Shown here: positions 8,882 through 15,825 of the stretch, in pieces
How the letters are laid out: each line of letters opens with the position of its first letter
Position numbering within the stretch: position 1 is the stretch's first letter
Assembly (NCBI RefSeq): GCF_028657905.1
Contig: NZ_CP117781.1
Span: 434,001 to 498,000, forward strand
DNA: 64,000 bases
Direction of reading: 5' to 3'
Source: Burkholderia sp. FERM BP-3421
Lineage (GTDB): Bacteria > Pseudomonadota > Gammaproteobacteria > Burkholderiales > Burkholderiaceae
Notes under the pieces: generated by a model
Told to the model about the DNA's origin: nothing
The model's input: only the letters and a program-made list of their open reading frames with translations
Databases searched by the model: none
Position numbers and translations under genes: made by a program

Positions 8882-9328
8882 TCAGGACAGGAACAGCTTG
8901 CGTTCCGCTTCGCGGCGTCGCGTGAGACCCGCGAGCGGTTTGCCGCCCGCCTTGTTCCACACGAGAAACTGGTCGGCCGCCTTCGCGTACGCGCCGGCGT
9001 TCAGGTAGCGGCCGAGCGTCGACGTGCGCAGCCGTCCGCCGCCCAGGTTGAAGACGAAGCAGATCAGCGCGTCGAACTGCTGTTGCGTGAGCGGCACGCG
9101 CACCAGCTGGTGGACCGCCTGCTCGGCGCCGCGCAGGTCGCGGCGCAGCAGCGCCTCCGCGGCGCTCGCGGTGAGCGGGCGGTCGAAGCGCTCGCTCGGC
9201 AGGATCAGGTGGCCGTAGCCGATCGTCGGCTTGCCGACGGCGTCGAGATAGCGATTCAGGCGCAGGCCCTCGAACTGCTTGATCAGGTCGACGCCCTGCG
9301 TACCGGTGTGCTCGGGATGGTCAGGCAT
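8882..9328 (-). CDS. Phage-type lysozyme (GH24, T4-lysozyme family)
   Basis: A 148-residue endolysin-like muramidase. The catalytic Glu-8-Asp-5-Thr arrangement is complete: Glu20 in IKQFEG, Asp29 in YLDAVG and Thr35 in KPTIGYGH. Later conserved pieces are TQQQFDALICFVFNLG and the C-terminal LTRRREAERKLF. It would cleave the MurNAc-GlcNAc bond of peptidoglycan. There is no signal peptide, so it needs a holin, lysis or another route to reach its substrate. GAGGAG lies 7 bases before the ATG, which overlaps the stop of the upstream DUF2589-like gene by 8 bases. No other phage genes surround it, which argues for a recruited lysozyme and not a prophage. Confidence 0.9.
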   Translation of the reverse strand: MPDHPEHTGTQGVDLIKQFEGLRLNRYLDAVGKPTIGYGHLILPSERFDRPLTASAAEALLRRDLRGAEQAVHQLVRVPLTQQQFDALICFVFNLGGGRLRTSTLGRYLNAGAYAKAADQFLVWNKAGGKPLAGLTRRREAERKLFLS

Positions 9329-10238
9329 GATTGGGCTCCTCGCCCTCGTGGCGTGCGCGCGGCACGAGGCGATGGGTGTATTCGTCGATCACGCGCATGA
9401 TGGCTTCGGGCGGCGCGAGCGCCGCGAACTGCATCTCGATGTCGATGTGCTGGCTGTCGCGCGCGCTCGCGCGGCCCTGCGCCTGGCCCTGCGCATCGCC
9501 GCGCGCGGACGGCGGCGCGAGCGTCACGTAGAAGCGGCAGCGCTGGTCGTCGCCCGCGAAGCCGCCCGCGGGCAGGGCCTCGGTGAAGTCGCCGCGCACC
9601 GTCAGATGCACGACCATGCGATCGAGCGCGAGCCCGCGCGGCGTCGCGAGCGCGACGAGCGGCACCGGCATCGTGTGCTCCGCGTCGAGTGCGACGTCGA
9701 CCGTGCGCGGCGTCAGCAGCCCGTCCTCCGCGGCGTCGAAGAACTGGTCGAGCACCGCCGTGTACTGGTGCGCGAGCAGTTGGTTCGCCGCCGCCGCCGC
9801 GTGCTGCATGCCGCGCGCGATTTCGTCGAGCGCGAGCCCGCGCGGCGGCGGGGCGGCACCCGGCGGCGAACCGGGCGGCGAACCTGGTGGCGAACCGGGC
9901 GGTTCACCCGACGACGGTTCACCCGACGACGGCGCACCCGACGACGGCGCACCCGACGACGGCGCACCCGACGACGGCGCACCCGACGACGGCGCACCCG
10001 ACGACGGCGCACCAGACGACGACACCCCCGACGACGACACCCCCGACGGCGGCGCACCGGGCGGGATCGGCTCCGGCGCGGGGCCGGCGGCTGCCGGGTG
10101 GGCCGGGCGGACCTGCGCGGGCGGGTCTGCCGGCGCGCCGGGCACGGCCTCGGCATCCGGTCCGCGCGCCCCGTCGGCGGCCGGAGCATCCGGCTGGGGA
10201 GGCGGCGCCGCGCGCCGCCGTTTCAGGAACTTGAACAT
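9321..10238 (-). CDS. DUF2589-related protein with Pro/Gly/Ser repeat linker
   Basis: A 305-residue cytoplasmic-looking protein in three parts. Residues 1-60 are basic then Pro/Ala-rich; about 60-130 are short tandem repeats of SSGAP and GSPPG type; the rest is a folded domain ending PPEAIMRVIDEYTHRL. That ending matches PPEALMRVIDFLTEA in the next gene upstream, and both are variants of the DUF2589 C-terminus. The LDEIARGMQHAAAAANQLLA stretch corresponds to the family's N-terminal helix. Function of DUF2589 is unknown. Its stop overlaps the lysozyme start by 8 bases, so the two are translationally linked. Confidence 0.8.
   Translation of the reverse strand: MFKFLKRRRAAPPPQPDAPAADGARGPDAEAVPGAPADPPAQVRPAHPAAAGPAPEPIPPGAPPSGVSSSGVSSSGAPSSGAPSSGAPSSGAPSSGAPSSGAPSSGEPSSGEPPGSPPGSPPGSPPGAAPPPRGLALDEIARGMQHAAAAANQLLAHQYTAVLDQFFDAAEDGLLTPRTVDVALDAEHTMPVPLVALATPRGLALDRMVVHLTVRGDFTEALPAGGFAGDDQRCRFYVTLAPPSARGDAQGQAQGRASARDSQHIDIEMQFAALAPPEAIMRVIDEYTHRLVPRARHEGEEPNHA
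9861..10060 (-). repeat. 15-bp coding tandem repeats in the DUF2589-related gene
   Basis: From 9901 to about 10050 a 15-base unit (core GCACCCGACGACGGC) is repeated about ten times with small variants, preceded at 9861-9900 by about three units of a related 15-base repeat. Being multiples of three they change linker length without frameshift. Confidence 0.9.
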
Positions 10239-10266
10239 GGGTGGGCCCGCCCGTCGCGATCAGCGC

Positions 10267-10962
10267 TTAGGGTTGGGGCTGCGGAGCCGGCGCGTTGCCG
10301 CTCGCGCCGTCGCCGGCTCCGGTTCCGCCGCCGGCGGCCGTGCTCTGGCCGATCAGCGTGCCGTCGGTCGGCGTGGTGGGCAGCGGCTTGACGTCCTTCG
10401 CCTTCGCGTCGGTGACGACCGGCTTCGTCGCGGCTTCGGTCAGGAAGTCGATGACCCGCATCAGCGCTTCGGGCGGCGCCTGGCGCTTGACCTGCGTGTG
10501 GATCGAATATTTCGCGCGGGTGTCGGTGCTGCGGGTCTGTTCCGACTTGTGCGACACGCGCCCCGACAGGCTGACGCTGATCGGCCCCCAGCCGAGCTTG
10601 GCCTGGAACGAGCCGCTGCCCTCGGTCGACGACGACGCTTTCTCCGATTGCGTGATCTCCATCTCGAAGTCGATCGTGCCCTCCTCGATCGCGATGATCG
10701 GGTGGACGATCGCCGCGAGCAGCGGAATGCGCATGGTCTTCTGCATCACGCCCTTCGACACGCCGCTCTCGTCCACCAGCGTCTCGTCGTAGTCGAATTG
10801 CACGGCCACCGCCTTGCCGTCCTGAATGCATACCTGCATCAGGAAATCGGCGTAGCTTTTCGCGGCCTGGGTCTGCGCGCTAATCATCGCTTTCAATGGA
10901 CCTGCAATCATTTGATCCATCGGTAAAGCATTAATGACAGAACCGATAAAACTGGCGTCCAT
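10267..10962 (-). CDS. DUF2589 domain protein
   Basis: A 231-residue protein matching the DUF2589 pattern: an N-terminal NALPMDQMIAGPLKAMISAQ helix followed by AAKSYADFL, an acidic central beta-rich region, MRIPLLAAIVHPI, and the GWGPISVSLSGRVS strand pair, then PPEALMRVIDFLTEA. The last 45 residues are a Gly/Ala/Pro-rich tail. GAGGAG lies 6 bases before the ATG. The first codons are unusually AT-rich compared with the remainder. It is the promoter-proximal gene of the leftward locus and is divergent from the LuxR-type regulator gene at 11238, the likely controller. The biochemical role of the family is not known to me. Confidence 0.85.
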   Translation of the reverse strand: MDASFIGSVINALPMDQMIAGPLKAMISAQTQAAKSYADFLMQVCIQDGKAVAVQFDYDETLVDESGVSKGVMQKTMRIPLLAAIVHPIIAIEEGTIDFEMEITQSEKASSSTEGSGSFQAKLGWGPISVSLSGRVSHKSEQTRSTDTRAKYSIHTQVKRQAPPEALMRVIDFLTEAATKPVVTDAKAKDVKPLPTTPTDGTLIGQSTAAGGGTGAGDGASGNAPAPQPQP

Positions 10963-11237
10963 AACTGGCTCCTCGATGTAAGTCCGGCACCACGGATGTG
11001 TTGCCGATATTTAAATTACATAAGCGGGAAAGCACTCGATATGGCCTATCGGTCATGGTGGACGGCAGGTGCTGAAGATCTGAAAAATGACCAAATAATT
11101 CAATCGAAGCGTGGATTAGTACATTCTTCACGGAGCGACGTACCTAGTGCGGCTTTTTTGAAAGAGCGGTAAAAGCGAGCGCAGGAGACGCAATTAACAT
11201 CACGCTTGGCGTCTCGTCACTGAGGGGTAAAGCGAAA
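10963..11237. promoter_or_regulatory. AT-richer divergent promoter region
   Basis: The 275 bases between the DUF2589 gene and the divergent LuxR-type regulator are noticeably more AT-rich than the flanks and must hold both promoters. No operator could be defined with confidence. Confidence 0.45.
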
Positions 11238-11912
11238 ATGAATGTCCTGATGATCGACAGCACGCCTTTATTCATTGCCGGGGTTGCCGATGTCCTGTGG
11301 AAACGCGACCGCAGCTGCCATGTCTGGCCGGCCCGCGATCCGGCGGACATCGACCGCATACGCGGCGCGTTGCCGCCGGACGGGGTCCGCGCGGTCACGC
11401 TCGAATGGGACGAGCGCGCGGCGCGGGTGGGGTGGCCGAAGCTGCTGCGCGATGCGTTCGGCGCGGCCCCCTGGTTGTTCGTCGTCAGCGCGGTGTGTCG
11501 CCAGACCGTCGCCGACGCGATGCTCGCGGGCGCGGCGGGCATCGTCGAGCGCTACGCCGATGCCGACGAATTCGCCGACGCGTTGTGCCGGGTTGCGTCG
11601 GGGGCGATCTACGTCCCGGCGCGCGACGGCCTCGGGCTGCATGCGGAGGACCGCTCGAACGGAGACCGCGCTTTCGAACGCCTGACGCCGCGCCAGCGCG
11701 AGGTGTTGCGGCTGCTGGCCGAGGGCAAGTCCAACAAGCAGATCTGCCGGGTGCTGAATGTCGCGGAAGGCACGATCAAGAACCATCTCTATGCGCTGTT
11801 TCGCCAGATCGGCGTCAGCAACCGGACCGAGGCCGCGTTGTGGCTGGCGCGGCACGTGACGATCGATATGCCGCGCCCGGCCGGCGCGCCGGGCGTCGCG
11901 GCGCGCGAGTGA
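11238..11912 (+). CDS. Orphan NarL/LuxR-type regulator with degenerate receiver
   Basis: A 224-residue transcription factor. The C-terminal LuxR helix-turn-helix is intact (LTPRQREVLRLLAEGKSNKQ to about GVSNRTEA, residues 148-200). The N-terminal part follows the receiver fold, but its active site is worn: only Asp7 of the usual acidic pair is present, the phospho-acceptor strand reads TLEWDE in place of the LLD pattern, and the conserved Lys is replaced in GIVERYAD. It probably does not work by standard phosphorylation. No kinase gene is adjacent. It is divergently placed 275 bases from the DUF2589 gene, so control of that locus is likely but inferred. Confidence 0.85.
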   Translation: MNVLMIDSTPLFIAGVADVLWKRDRSCHVWPARDPADIDRIRGALPPDGVRAVTLEWDERAARVGWPKLLRDAFGAAPWLFVVSAVCRQTVADAMLAGAAGIVERYADADEFADALCRVASGAIYVPARDGLGLHAEDRSNGDRAFERLTPRQREVLRLLAEGKSNKQICRVLNVAEGTIKNHLYALFRQIGVSNRTEAALWLARHVTIDMPRPAGAPGVAARE

Positions 11913-12080
11913 CGCGCGAGTGACGCGCGAGGAGCCGGCGCGATGCGCGTTCGCGCGGCCGGCCGTGGCGCAGTGCCTCCGCGGCGTCGGTCGCGCGGGA
12001 TGCGCGTGTGCGGCGCATCGCGCGGGTGGGCGCGCCGCCGGGCGCGCTCGCACGAGCCGGCGCAGATCCGCGCGGGCCCG

Positions 12081-12170
12081 CGCAAACCAGTGCAAACCAG
12101 TGCGGACCAGTGCGGACCAGTGCGGACCAGTGCGGACCAGTGCGGACCAGTGCGGACCAGTGCGGGCCCG
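12081..12170. repeat. 10-bp direct tandem repeat array
   Basis: Nine consecutive 10-base units lie in the gene-free 321 bases between the LuxR-type gene and the 335-aa membrane protein gene. Six are identical (TGCGGACCAG, 12101-12160); the two before (ending AAACCAG) and the one after are variants. The unit is not a multiple of three and no spacers are present, so it is neither coding nor a CRISPR. It could be a repeated protein-binding site on one DNA face or simply a slippage array. Confidence 0.9.
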
Positions 12171-12233
12171 CGCGCGTCCCGGCGCGCCGCGCGACGCCGG
12201 CGGATCTTGCGCCTCATGCGCCGTCCGCGCTGC

Positions 12234-13241
12234 TCACTCCGCATCGACCTGCGGCGGCGCGTCCGCGCCGCGCGCCGGATCGCCGGAGAGCATCGCGCGG
12301 GTGAAGTCGGCGAGGCGCGCGCGCAGCGCATCGGCGGACCCGTCGCGATCGATCGCCTGCTGCAGGTCGAGCAATTGCGTGGCCAGCTCGCTTTGCCATT
12401 GCGTGCGGTCATGCGCCGCCTGCGCGTGGCGCGCCTGCAGCGCGGCGCGCGTATCGGCCGAGCGATCGCCGCGCACCAGCGTCTCGAGCGTCTCGACGAG
12501 CCGGTGCAGCAGCCGGTGCACGGCGGTGGCCGAGAAGCCGCCCAGCATCGCGAGCGCGGGCTTGCCGAAGCTGTGCATGCTGCCGTCCTCGAACAGATGC
12601 GGCGGCAGCATCTCGACGAGGATCAGCCCGGCCATCACGCCGAGGATCAGGCGCGCGCCGTACGATGCGTCGTACTTCGGATCGTAGGTCGACGCCGCGA
12701 TGTAGCGGTGCGCCTGGAACAGCGTCGCGAACGACGCGCCGAGCCCCGCGCAGAACAGCAGGAACAGCGCGTTCCACAGCAGCAGGCTGCCGTGCGAATT
12801 GAGAAAGCCGCGATCGATGTTGTCGGAGGACACTTCGGACGACAGGCCGGTCGTGATCACCGCGACGAGAAACCCGAGCGCCGCGAGCGTCAGCATCCGG
12901 ACGAGCGGCACCGGCCCGAGCCAGGCGAGCGGATGCCGGCGCCAGCGCTGCGCGTCGAGCAGCGTCACCGCCTGCGGCGTGGCGGGCGCGATGGTGGCGG
13001 CGAGCTTGCGATGGATCGTCGCGAGCGCCCGCGGCGCGTCGGCGGCCATGCCGCCCTGCGCGTCGATCAGGCGGCCCAGCTGCGCGATCAGCTCGGGCGC
13101 GACCGGCAGCCCGTGGTGCAGCGCGTAGCGGGCCATCGCGTCGCACTCGTCGCGCAGTTGCGCGCGCAGCGCGCCCGAGGCGGCCGGCGCGGGCCGAGGT
13201 TCGCGCGGCCCGGACGCGCGCATGAAGCGAGGGGCGCGCAT
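12234..13241 (-). CDS. Uncharacterised membrane protein with C-terminal helix
   Basis: A 335-residue protein I do not recognise. After a helical cytoplasmic region (residues 1-105) come four probable membrane segments: around PLVRMLTLAALGFLVAVITT, SLLLWNALFLLFCAGLGASF, ARLILGVMAGLILVEML and PALAMLGGFSATAVHRLL. The C-terminal 90 residues are a Gln/Ala/Arg-rich amphipathic helix (RAALQARHAQAAHDRTQ) suited to coiled-coil contacts. It lies 72 bases downstream of the RIP-like gene on the same strand, so the two may form one transcript, and it could be a partner, exporter or protector for that protein; this is inference from position only. Confidence 0.75.
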   Translation of the reverse strand: MRAPRFMRASGPREPRPAPAASGALRAQLRDECDAMARYALHHGLPVAPELIAQLGRLIDAQGGMAADAPRALATIHRKLAATIAPATPQAVTLLDAQRWRRHPLAWLGPVPLVRMLTLAALGFLVAVITTGLSSEVSSDNIDRGFLNSHGSLLLWNALFLLFCAGLGASFATLFQAHRYIAASTYDPKYDASYGARLILGVMAGLILVEMLPPHLFEDGSMHSFGKPALAMLGGFSATAVHRLLHRLVETLETLVRGDRSADTRAALQARHAQAAHDRTQWQSELATQLLDLQQAIDRDGSADALRARLADFTRAMLSGDPARGADAPPQVDAE

Positions 13242-13313
13242 CTCATGACTCGGCCGGTGCGCGCGCGGCGCGAAGGGGCCGTCGCGGCGCGGCGGCGGCG
13301 GCGCGTCGCGCCT

Positions 13314-13916
13314 TCACAGGCCGATCCCGTGGCCCGACCCGTTGGTGAACAGCGCCTGGTGGCCGGCTGCGGTGGGGAAATAGGGCACGCCGTGATCGAG
13401 CGCGTCGACGATCGCCCATTCGGCCGTGGTGAAGCGGAGCGCCTCCGACAGCGCGATGATCGCGCGCGTCAGCGCATCGGCGACCGGCGTGCCGCCGCCG
13501 ATCGGCACGGGGCCGTTGAAGCCGCTCAGCGTGAGCGCCGAGGCGGACAGGTTGGGCGCGGTCAGGCTGGGCAGCGGCGCGACCGTGTAGCCGAGGCTCG
13601 CGTAGGAGCCGCTCGCGCCGAGGTTGGTCGCCCCGACGGGCGGCGCCCACGGCAGCGGCGCCGCGGCCGCGAAGTAGAACGTGCCATGCGCCTTGACGAA
13701 GCCGAGCGTATAGAGCGACGCGGTGGGCGCGACCAGCGCGCCGCTGGCTTCATGCGCGAGATTGAGGATCAGCGACAGCGCGCAGCCGGGAGGCGTGTTC
13801 GGGATCTGGACGGGCACCGCCAGCGTGTTGGCGCGCGTGCCGTTGGCGCGAATGGCGTTGCGCAGGGTCGGGAGGTCCGCGCTGTAGGCCTGGCCCTGAG
13901 TGCATCGTAGCGTCAT
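13314..13916 (-). CDS. Predicted ribosome-inactivating protein (rRNA N-glycosidase) domain
   Basis: A 200-residue protein whose order of motifs follows the RIP fold known from ricin A, trichosanthin and Shiga toxin A. YSADLPTLRNAI (residues 11-22) matches the first helix, TLAVPV the following strand, SLYTLGF with TFYF (68-82) the first active-site Tyr region (Tyr69), GSYASL the second Tyr (Tyr105), LSASALTLSGF the central helix, and AIIALSEALRF (152-162) the catalytic helix with Glu158 and Arg161. The family removes the adenine of the sarcin-ricin loop. The C-terminal lobe is short and the usual late Trp is not evident. No signal peptide is seen. The ATG at 13916 lacks a clear ribosome-binding site; longer starts are possible. 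Confidence 0.75.
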   Translation of the reverse strand: MTLRCTQGQAYSADLPTLRNAIRANGTRANTLAVPVQIPNTPPGCALSLILNLAHEASGALVAPTASLYTLGFVKAHGTFYFAAAAPLPWAPPVGATNLGASGSYASLGYTVAPLPSLTAPNLSASALTLSGFNGPVPIGGGTPVADALTRAIIALSEALRFTTAEWAIVDALDHGVPYFPTAAGHQALFTNGSGHGIGL

Positions 13917-14704
13917 GATCGTCGGTGAGTGTGCCGGAAGGGTCGCCGGGCGGCGCGACGCGGAAGGCGGCGCGGCGGGAGGCGATGCCACTGTGCGCGG
14001 CGCGCCCGCCGCGCACAATGCGGCGGACGTCACGGAGGCGGGTGGGACCAACGGCCCGGGGCGGGCGTCGCGCGCCTCATTCGTTCCCGAGCAGGTGACG
14101 CACGGAGAACAGCTCGAGATCGCGCGTGATGCCGGGCTTGCGGAACGCGGCCTGCTTCTGCGAACTGATGGTCTTGGGGCTGCGCGAGAATTTCAGCGCG
14201 ATGTCCGTCACGCTCATGCCGGCGAGACAGCAGCGCAGCACCTCGTGTTCGCGCGGGCTCAGGTTCACGTCGTGCCATCCCGCGTGCGCGCGGCGGTCCG
14301 GCGCGGGCGCGTCCGGATCGTCCCGGCTGGCCGGCGACGGCCGCCCGCCCGGCGCGGCGGCGCCGACCTGCGGTGCGAGGTCGGCGCGCGGATACAGGTG
14401 GCCGTGCGCCACGCGCGGATCGCGCCGGTCAGTGCGCCGAGTCCTGCTGCTTGCCGAAGAACCCGCTCGCGCCCGAGCGCAGCGCGAGCGCCACGGTGGC
14501 GGGGCGGCGTCGAACGCCGACGACATGAGGATCCGGCAGGCCGGATGGCGCGCGCGGATCCGGTTGAGCCCGTCGATCTCGCCGGGCCCGAGCGCATAGT
14601 CGAACAGGTCCTTCCCCAATTGCGGTCGGTCAAGAATGCCGGAGCGAACTATCTTAATGGGCCGAAGTCTTACTGGTCCTCTTAGATAGCGGCGGGTGGT
14701 TTGT

Positions 14705-15043
14705 ATGCGCATGATTTTCGCATTCCTGAGTTTGCTGATGTTTTCTGTGTATGCTGGCGCTCACGTTGCCAGCGGAAGCGTCGTACCGGACCCCTCTGGC
14801 ACTCAGTTCAAGTCCCCCTTGGCGCGTAACCTTGATGGAGGCATATCCGCATCTTCATCGGAGTCGACGCCAACACGGTGCAGGGAACTCAGTTCCGCCA
14901 TCAGCCAGGCCATCGCTTCTCCAGACCGCAAGAATATAGCTGTGCAAGGTATGGGCTCGGATGGTAAGCCTCGAAACGAGTTGCGACAGTACGATAAGCG
15001 GGCAAATCTCGAGTCGGAGTACCGACAGCTCGGGTGTCGATAG
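14705..15043 (+). CDS. Small exported protein carried in the insertion
   Basis: A 112-residue protein with a signal peptide (MRMIFAFLSLLMFSVYAGAHA-like, to about residue 20) and a polar mature part holding two Cys residues, ELSSAISQAI and a C-terminal NLESEYRQLGC. In-frame starts exist at 14696 (GTG), 14705 and 14711; none has a good ribosome-binding site. I do not recognise a named family, though small secreted proteins of this layout are common in Xanthomonas and Burkholderia relatives. Its codon use is much less GC-biased than the surrounding genes, consistent with acquired DNA. Confidence 0.6.
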   Translation: MRMIFAFLSLLMFSVYAGAHVASGSVVPDPSGTQFKSPLARNLDGGISASSSESTPTRCRELSSAISQAIASPDRKNIAVQGMGSDGKPRNELRQYDKRANLESEYRQLGCR

Positions 15044-15073
15044 ATAATTGGCATTTTTCAATTATCAAATGCC
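15043..15073. terminator. Overlapping inverted repeats after the passenger gene
   Basis: GATAATTG (15043-15050) pairs with CAATTATC (15059-15066), and GGCATTT (15050-15056) pairs with AAATGCC (15067-15073). The two stems exclude each other. They sit exactly between the passenger gene stop and the transposase start, so they may be a terminator or part of an element end. Confidence 0.55.
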
Positions 15074-15599
15074 GTGAACGAACGCGGTCTTTACACAAGG
15101 ATTTTGAAACTTCGGCATCCTTGGCGAGTTGTTTCAGTCAATCCAGATGAGCGTCGAAAGGTCGTGCTCGTCAGCGCGCGAATGTGCTCGCGTGCACGAT
15201 TCGTCTGCCCCCCAATGCACTCGTCGTTGCCCACGTTGCGACATTCGAATACGGCAATGGCGTCATCTTGATACTTGCGAATATGAAACCGCCGTTCAGG
15301 CCCATTTGCCGCGCGTAGAGTGTCCTGAGCATGGTTGTTTGACCGTACAAGTACCGTGGACTGCCCACGGCAGTCGCTACACCAGCGCGTTTGAAATGCA
15401 TGGGGTGGACTGGCTTCGCGAAGCATCGATTCAGGCTGTGAGCCGCCGGATGCGGCTGAGCTGGAATGCAATCGACTGCATCATCCAGCGAGCGGTAAGG
15501 CGCGGATTGACAAGATGTCCGCCAGCGCCGTCGAAGCATCTCGGTGTAGATGAGGTGAGCTTCAGCGGGCAGCATGAATACATCACGCTAGTCGGCAAG
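15074..15599 (+). pseudogene. ISL3-family transposase fragment, frameshifted
   Basis: The GTG at 15074 opens a reading MNERGLYTRILKLRHPWRV, the usual ISL3 transposase N-terminus. Around 15211 a run of six C shifts the frame; after it the sequence continues as QCTRRCPRCD (zinc finger), QWRHLDTCEYETAVQAHLPR, CPEHG and the helix-turn-helix region to HLGVDEVSFSGQHEYITLVG, where it ends at the junction with host DNA. About the first 175 of some 400 residues survive, so the catalytic core after the first Asp is lost. Not functional. Confidence 0.85.
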
Positions 15600-15825
15600 T
15601 CGCGCGAATGCGCGAAGACGCCGACCAGTTCGAGCCCCGGCGTATGCGCGAGATGGGCTTCCATCCCGCGCCGGACGAAGGCGTGGTCGTCGAGCGCGAC
15701 GATGCGAATGGACGTCGGGTCGGGTCTCATCGAATGGCGTTCCTTCTGACTGCCGTGTGGTTCGCGCGGCATGGGCGGATGAAGCGGACCCCGGGCGCGG
15801 CGCCGTGCGGCAACCAGGATCGTCC

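Larger units (their letters stand above)
14635..15599 (+). mobile_element. Truncated ISL3-type insertion with passenger DNA
   Basis: Foreign segment inside the response-regulator gene, of visibly lower GC. It carries a small exported-protein gene and the 5' part of an ISL3-family transposase gene. A short CAAG occurs at both junctions (14631-14634 and 15596-15599) inside the similar strings GTCGGTCAAG and GTCGGCAAG. Because the transposase is cut off at the right junction and no matched terminal inverted repeats are seen, this is a remnant and not a complete element. Boundaries are accurate to a few bases only. Confidence 0.75.
14077..15730 (-). pseudogene. NarL/LuxR-type response regulator split by an insertion and frameshifts
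   Basis: The first part, starting at the ATG at 15730 behind AAGGAA, encodes a receiver N-terminus (IRIVALDDHAFVRRGMEAHL) and stops matching after HSRDL at about 15600. The rest resumes near 14634 with FDYALGPGEIDGLNRIR and continues to a complete LuxR helix-turn-helix (SPREHEVLRCCLAGMSVTD) ending at 14077. Between lie about 965 bases of lower-GC foreign DNA. Even the second half needs frame changes near 14610, 14500, 14430 and 14410 to recover the sequence (LRSGASGFFGK lies in another frame), so the gene is decayed. The intact ancestor would have been an RcsB/NarL-like regulator, perhaps of the adjacent RIP-like gene. Confidence 0.85.

Noticed and set aside
7893..9008. 371-codon plus-strand frame over the lysozyme locus
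   Set aside because: Arg/Ala-rich antisense shadow of the secreted-protein gene and the empty gap.
8882..9328. Prophage remnant around the lysozyme
   Set aside because: No phage structural, integrase or replication genes are nearby; neighbours are DUF2589-type and secreted proteins.
12081..12170. CRISPR-like array
   Set aside because: Units are 10 bases and directly adjacent, with no spacers and no cas genes.
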